A stretch of 64,000 nt of DNA, from positions 3,162,001-3,226,000 of the forward strand of contig OY754475.1 in NCBI GenBank assembly GCA_963575645.1. The letters run 5' to 3'. The stretch's first letter is position 1; each line of letters begins with the position of its first letter. A model generated the notes under the pieces. That model did not search any database. It was not told the origin of the DNA and worked only from the letters and a program-made list of their open reading frames with translations. The position numbers and the translations under genes were made by a program. Shown here piece by piece: positions 57,690-64,000 of this stretch. This stretch comes from Xanthostigma xanthostigma. Its lineage: Eukaryota > Arthropoda > Insecta > Raphidioptera > Raphidiidae.

Positions 57690-58826
57690 TCAAGTAAATA
57701 AAATTGTCAACCAATTTTTCTCAGACCATATATTAACAAAAAATAATAAAAATACAAATCAATATAACACGAGATGACGTTTCGATCCGGATTTGGATCT
57801 CCTTCAGAAATATCTAAAAAATATAAAAATTAATTAGTAGTACCTGGGTGACCGAGCTTTGCTCGGAAAGTTAAATAAAATACTGATGTGCTGATATCGC
57901 CAAAACTTTGAGAACCGTAGGTTCTCTGTCGCTTCCCTTTGTGGAGCCTACGTCTCCACCTTTGTTACAGACTTACCTCGCGGGGCTGCGCCCCGCTCGG
58001 TTGTAAGCAATACTAGTCGAGCCTTCGGCTCTCCATATAAGAACCGTAGGTTCTCTGGGGAAGCTTCGCTTCCCTTTGTGGAGCCTACGTCTCCACCTTT
58101 GTTACAGTCTTACCTCACGGGGCTGCGCCCCGCTCGGTTGTAAACAACACTAGTCGAGCCTTCGGCTCTCCATATAAGGAGCAATAATATAATAATAATA
58201 TTGCTGAAACAGTTTGACTCCTTTGTGGAGAGGATTGTCGGCCCTTATGGCAATCCGGTACTTGTAAAACTGATTCGCCGTCATCTTGATCTATGATATT
58301 GCATCTTTCGCTTCAAATTTAGGTTAAAAATTTATTTATTAAAATTACACACCTGGCTATACTTAATAATAATTGTTTTTAACTTTATTTCAAATACGTA
58401 TTTATTTTGTCTCACTTGGATAGTAATTAAAGATTAACTGTCATAATATTTTGAAAACAATTGTTTCATTGTATAAAATTCCAAAACCTACTTACAATAT
58501 TTAAGTATTTTCATACGTCAAAAAATTGATTTTTATAATGATAAAATTTGTAAGAAAACGATTTTTTCGAGAGATGAGACCTAGCTAAAACGATTTTTTG
58601 CCCCCCAAAATCCCTTTTCAGTAAATTTCATCCAAATCGTTAGGGCCGTTTTCGAGAAAATATTTAGGGACATAGGTACATAGGTACATAGGTACATAGG
58701 TACAAGATTAGCTCGTTTAATAATATAGGGATTAAGTTATTTATTATCTAATAGATTGCACGCAAGATTCAAAGTTTGAATGTTATTTACTTGAAGAGTT
58801 CTATTCAGACGTTAATCAAAGATTTG
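57690..58826. mobile_element. Foldback family F-c, copy 3, split by an R2 insertion
   Basis: The left part (to about 57840) has the arm attgtcaaccaatttttctc and a minus-strand hammerhead-like motif at 57773-57809 (CTGAAGG, A, GATCC-loop-GGATC, GAA, ACGT, C). The right end (tgaagagttctattcagacg, about 58791) follows the R2 element. Confidence 0.65.
57841..58734 (+). mobile_element. Retroelement, family R2, long copy
   Basis: Same ends as 23156-23552. It also has a GC-rich part with two tandem units of about 130 bp (gaaccgtaggttctctg ... ccttcggctctccatat) at about 57910-58180. Near the end tacataggtacataggtaca is a short tandem repeat. Confidence 0.7.
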
Positions 58827-60131
58827 TACAAATTGTAGTATTTATTGTTATATTTATTTAGGTACCGACCGAAGATTTCACATTTACCGCCACAACGAAT
58901 ACGTCATCAATATGGTCGCTTCAGTGACACTTATACCTACCACACTTAAAAAAAGTTTCACTTAAAAAACATTTCTTAAGTTTTATGTAATTTTGTATTT
59001 GTGATCGAAGTTTTAAAATAACTCGCCGATATTTTATAAAAATCAATTTGAAATATTCTTGTTTAATGTCTTTTTTTTTGAAGTGGATCTGAATATTTCA
59101 TGAACATTATTGAAATGCTATTTTTGTCTTGTTGAAAAAGACACTTTGAGGTTTATCGATTTTGTATATTTTATTCCGCACTAAGTTGTTCTTTAAACAA
59201 CATTAAAAGTTTTTAAGGAATTTTCTCTCGGGAAAACACTCCCTCGGAAAAAAATTTCCACCTAACTTTATTCTAATATATTATATCCATCCTCTTTTTT
59301 CGTGCCCGCGCGTTTTCCTTTACACCGAAGTTCTGTTTTGAATTTTAAATGCGCCAGGCACTATGTGACAAATGTCTAGAGAATTTTACGCTGATTATAC
59401 TTCTCTACACAGTTGTAAAATGGTTCTTTTTTCGTTTTGACTTTTTTTAACCGTTTCTTAACCAACGCCCAAAATTGAACAGTAGGTATAACCGGTCTAT
59501 TTCTAGTAGAAGAGCTATCAAACATTTTTGAGGCTGCGTGAAAATTTGTGTAACGCTTCTTTTGTAATGTCTGAAACGAAAATAGAAAATTTGGCTGAAA
59601 GCATAGTCTTGGAATTTTTAATTTTGCAAAAAAAGTCCTTGAGGAATTTTGAAATTGTAATACCCACAAATTTGATATTTAATAATATAAAAAAAATTAA
59701 TAAGCCAGATCATTTAGTCGGTTCTAAATATCTTCCAAGCGGTTACAAAACTGTCTATTATACGTGAGAGCGAGTAAGACGCTACGGGTAGGTTGAAGTG
59801 TGAGAGAGAGCCTATATGGGCTGAATTGAAGTGTTTTTGTGCCGTAACCAAACAACAAGTTATTTTTATTGTATTGTGCCAAAGACATTTTTGGGAATAT
59901 GTTTTAAACATTATTTATTTTCCAATGTCAACTGAGCTAAACCTTGCACCATTTATTTTCCATACAACTTGCATTTAAAATAGGTGAAACTTAACAGCCA
60001 GAAACTTATTTTAAGTGAAATATTTCTTGAACGTTCGATGCGTGGCAATGAAAGCTTTTAGCGAAATCTGACGAAACATTTACGCGGGATGGAATTTGTA
60101 ACATACTGGGCGTATTTTAAAACAAAACTTA
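58827..60131. other. Gene-free AT-rich DNA
   Basis: Only short overlapping reading frames on both strands, none with a recognisable motif. Confidence 0.5.
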
Positions 60132-60709
60132 CTAGAGTGACCTGTGCGAAAATAAGTATAATAATCACTTTATAAAATTATTTTTTAAATATGATTGCAG
60201 GTATTCAATTCGTTTCTAATTTTGCACACTGCTTATAACGTTCTTCTTTTTGTTGTATTACAATATGAAGCTCAGATGACAGATCGAAGAAATATTTTAC
60301 AAAAATTGTCATATAGAGGCGCAAGTAGCAAAAGCGTTGAGCTAAGCCGTCAGATTGCATCATGCAGCATTGCTGTGACGTTGTTCAGCGTTGCTAGCTG
60401 TTTCAAAATTAAAACCGTCAGATAGCAGTATGCAGTATTGTGTCTGTTGTATTACAATATGAAGGTCAGATGACAGATCAAAGTGTTGACGTTGTTTCAA
60501 AATTAAAACCGGCAGATGGCAGACGTTGTTCAGCGTTGCTGTATTTTAATTAATTTACAAAAACAAAAGCAATAATAAATTTTTTAGTTGTCGATGTCAG
60601 TAGAGCAAGCTTATCTGTAAAATGATATATAATTTATGTGGAGAAATTGTGAGGTTTTTTCTAAAAAGAGAGGCAAACATCTTTAACCTTAGCGTATTAA
60701 TATATATGA
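60132..60709 (-). mobile_element. Non-autonomous Helitron (family H1, copy D)
   Basis: Minus-strand 5' end TCATATATATTAATACGC at 60709, 3' end CTCTAG at 60132 before T. The 3' hairpin is damaged (gcgaaaataag). Contains the same internal repeats. Confidence 0.85.
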
Positions 60710-61216
60710 TTTTTTTTATAGTCGTCTCATGACACTATTGATTATTGGAAATACACGCTACAAACCAATCGACAACTGCTGATCAATATTTTCAATTACA
60801 ATTTCAGCAGTAACTATGAACGCGAATCGATCTAAAAATAGTTGCGTTTTGTAGAACAGAATCTCCTCTTTTCAAAAAGTTATACAATTTGAGTGGATTT
60901 CGTGCGAAATTAATCGAGATATAACTTCTTTTATGAACGAAACCCAGCTTTGACTGTTATTCTATAATATTATGAATTTCATAATTCGGTAACTAATGGG
61001 TGAAAAACACGGGACAATTTTTTAACAGAAAAGATACGCTGTTAACTTTTCTTCACCGAGGCAAAACAAATTATACAAAATTAGTTTAAAAAGTTCACTT
61101 TTTTAATTTTAATCAACACAATAAAATTTTCTTAAAAATACGACTTGAACTTTATTATTACTTTGTGTACGAAAAGTTAATTGTGCTTTCATCTATAAAT
61201 TATCATAAAGTAGAAA

Positions 61217-61393
61217 GTTTCCGGGCTTGTATGCCGTGGTCTATCGGTATTTCTACCTGTCGTTTCGTCTACAACTGCGGTAGACATTATCAAAGGCGAT
61301 GTGGTATTTCCGTCTTTTATAGTCAGCGTGCTCGTGTTCTCTACTCGGTCGTAGTTTGGATCAACACCGGCCGTGAAAGCCTACACACTTGGA
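61217..61393. mobile_element. Foldback family F-a, copy 4 (one arm)
   Basis: Left arm (gtttccgggcttgtatgccg) and the tail ending cacacttgga are present; the right arm is missing. The motif on the minus strand at 61255-61297 has GAC in place of the cleavage triplet GTC. Confidence 0.7.
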
Positions 61394-61445
61394 GTAGAAT
61401 AAATACGGAGATTCGAACCCATAACCCGATAAACTGGAGAGTTGG
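61391..61445 (-). repeat. tRNA-derived fragment, weak
   Basis: Minus strand has ATGGGTTCGAATCTCCGT, a good B box, right after foldback copy F-a4. No A box in the expected place. Confidence 0.3.
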
Positions 61446-61925
61446 AATTTGTATTTAATTCATAACATTTAGTGTAAGCGGGCCCTTTACACAGGGTTCC
61501 AAAATAGCGAGTTACGACCCTGGGTATTTGTATAAATTTTCGGAAAATTAATTCAGTATTTCGGTAGCCATCAAGATTGATTTTCATTGACAAATTAAAT
61601 ATTGATCCGTTAAATATCTGATTTGTGAAATAGGTACATTATTCAAAGTCACTATACGTAATAATGTTAAAATTATGTTAATTATGTAAAAGTCGATATA
61701 CTCTGTCGCTTACCTTTATGAATGACCTTTCACTACGCCAATTATTCCAGTGGAGTGATCATTCGTGTCAGCTTAAATTCTCAACAAATTTTAGTTAAAT
61801 TTGCCATCCTCTTTATATAAAATTCTCTAAAATTAACAAGATACCTACCTACGCACTAAAATAGTTAAAAAATACTGTATTGACCTTGAAATATGTTCAC
61901 ACTTCAGAACCTAGTAATTCACAAA

Positions 61926-62678
61926 GGGTAGTATTTAAACGAGTGACTGTAAATTACAATTTTGGGTGACAAAAATAATCAATTTTGGTTACTGTATTAC
62001 TAAGTGAGCGACTGACTGCGCGTGACGAGAAAATAATAGTTGCGTGACTAAATTACTAAGTGAGCGACTAAATTACTAAGTGGGCGACTGAACAGAACTG
62101 CGTTTTCTAAAAAATATATACTTAATTGACTGTCAATTAAATATACATTTTTTTAGAAAACGCAGTTCTATTCAAACAATTAACTATTTAATTCGCATAC
62201 CCCGTTATCGTTCACCCCGGAATTGTTTTTTTTTTAAACTCAACATTTACCCCTTCCAGTTTCACTGCGAGACAATTCGCATACCCCTTTATCGTTCACC
62301 CCGGAGTTACAATTCGCATACCCGTTTATCGTTCACCCCGGAATTATTTTTTTAAAAACTCCATCTTTGCGCCATCGCGTTTTACTGCGAGACAATTCGC
62401 ATACCCCTTTATCAAAAAAAGCGGTGGTTTTCAATCTTCATGAAAATGTGAGTTTTAAGTTGCAGTCTCAAAGTGAAAATAAAAAATAAAAAGTAAAAAC
62501 AAAAGAAGATATCTGTTTCAAAATTACCGAAGGCATTCTAGTCGCTCACTTAGTAATTTAGTCGCTCACTTAGTAATTTAGTCACCCAACTATTGTTTTA
62601 ATATCTCAAGTTATTAAAACAGTATCTCATCATCAGTCACCAAATTTGTATTTTTATTCGACCGTTTTATAATTCCCC
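61926..62678. mobile_element. MITE with 9-bp target duplication (family M3, copy 2)
   Basis: Direct repeat ATTCACAAA at 61917-61925 and 62679-62687. Ends GGGTAGTATTTAAAC and (inverted) GGGGAATTATAAAAC. It is longer than copy 1 because the unit with ttcgcataccc...ttcaccccgga is repeated. Confidence 0.87.
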
Positions 62679-62687
62679 ATTCACAAA

Positions 62688-64000
62688 TAGGAAAAAACGC
62701 TTATAGCTTTTGTAGTAAGAAAGTTTTTTATTTGTCGACAAATTTATGACTCAAAGTTTCTTCCAACATTTACTCTGTAAATTAAAAAAAATAGATTTTA
62801 AAAAGGACATCCTTCTGCGTTTTGTAGACTTTCTCGATATCGGGATGAGTTCTTCCGGAGCTGACTACCAAATACTGAATCCTGCTGCGAAGCGGTGGCT
62901 ATAGAGCGACGTTTGTGCAAAAGAAGCCGGAAGCAATAGTCAGGTTTTAATATAACAGCGTCGCTAATGTATCGAAACTGTAATTAACAACACAAAACCT
63001 GTGTAATTAACAGCGGCATATAATTAACTAAACACCAATTAAAGTAAGCCTGATGATGAATGTTTAAAGCGAACTTCGGGGTGGTTAGTTAAGTCTGCGG
63101 TAGGAACTATGCAACCGGTGGTGATGACGAAGACACGAGAATAATTTCATGCCTTTTAAATAAATAATTAGATGTACAGCTAAGAACACGCTCGCCTTGT
63201 TTGCTTTTACTCCAAGTCTCGGTTTACTTTACCAAGGCTTGGTGCAAATTGTCAACGAAAATACTATACTATGTTCAATCTCATTCGGTTTGTAACACTC
63301 AGACGGAAAGACCTTAGTACCCGACTACCGCAAAACCAAAATTGAGCGTTATGATTGTAGCAGTCTATTTGTTTATTTGGTAGCTACAGAAATCAATTAT
63401 GCATTTTAGAAAATCGTTCCACTTAAAATGCAACATACACCGAAAAATAATGTACGTGATAAAAATGATTTCCATAGCTATCATATCAACAAAACTCATC
63501 TTAAACGAGTGGGTACCTATAAACTAGATTAATGAACCGATTTTGATAAATGTGTCGTTGGATTCGTCCAGTGTCAAGAGTGTCATAGGCAATAAAAAAA
63601 TTCAATAATAATTATTCGACTTTGACAAAACCGTTGGCCTGATTTTAGCCGAAGGCGGATATTTGGCTACAAATTTTTGAGGTAGTAATAACCGAATCTT
63701 TGGTCGGGCTCTACGCCAGTTATGATAAGTCCACCGCTAGGAGCGCTGATGTCAATATTCTGCATACCGCATTTATAGAGAGTTCAAAAGAGTGAAATAT
63801 ATATTTCAGGCTGTCATCGATCGGATGATTTTTCAGCTACGTTCCTTATGTATCTTTTCTTTAATTTTCAATTGGCTTTTTTCAATTTTCTATATACAAA
63901 ACTCTACCACAACTTTGGTACAAATTTTCCTACCTTATCTGTCATTTTCGTACATTGCGTCACCAAATGTTTACAAATCAAAAATAGCTTGTGTGATAGT
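62688..64000. other. Gene-free DNA to the window end
   Basis: Apart from the half-copy of the 7029 foldback at about 63395-63440, nothing recognisable was seen. Confidence 0.5.

Noticed and set aside
52390..60425. Conserved short protein MQVFNSF... as a real gene
   Set aside because: It occurs only inside non-autonomous Helitron copies, varies in length and overlaps the element's repeats. Mentioned as a low-probability point in the Helitron finding.

Overview
The window is a piece of a lepidopteran insect nuclear genome. It is AT-rich, its one gene has many exons separated by introns of up to about 9 kb, and it is full of short repeats. Several repeats have sequences I recognise as common in moths and butterflies, such as RTE-type retroelement 3' ends with long runs of polypurine or AT-rich tail and a shared 'tatagcctatagccttcctc' stretch. 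No prokaryotic signal, rRNA or CRISPR array was seen.

One gene is supported. It lies on the minus strand with its start codon at 41605 and its stop at 4594. Twelve exons join in frame through GT-AG introns into 1210 codons. The product is a cyclic-nucleotide phosphodiesterase of the PDE5/6/11 group: a long serine-rich N-terminus with seven PKA/PKG-type sites, two GAF domains, a complete HD-type catalytic domain, and a basic tail ending in a CaaX box (CSLL). The tail and catalytic sequence match insect Pde6 better than Pde11. It should hydrolyse cGMP at membranes under feedback by cyclic nucleotides and kinases.

Layout from low to high coordinate: 1-4446 downstream gene-free DNA with one MITE; 4594-12304 exons 12 to 5, closely spaced and interrupted by foldback repeats; 12305-21291 intron 4 with MITEs; 21292-21435 exon 4; 21436-29886 intron 3 with a Helitron, retroelement ends and a minisatellite; exons 3 and 2 at 29887-31933; intron 1 with foldbacks, tRNA-derived and RTE-like repeats; exon 1 at 40348-41605; then 41606-64000, upstream DNA without a recognisable gene but with three more Helitron copies, two hAT MITEs with 8-bp target duplications, a 9-bp-duplication element, and a GC-richer block at 53.5-54.5 kb that might hold a distal promoter or 5' exon.

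The most unusual signal is a motif shared by at least six unrelated-looking foldback families: CTGANGA, one extra base, a short hairpin, GAA, a self-complementary tract starting with A and ending with T, then a non-G base. This is the layout of a hammerhead ribozyme with a dimer-forming stem III, except for the extra base. The copy at 31067-31122 also has a matching stem I.
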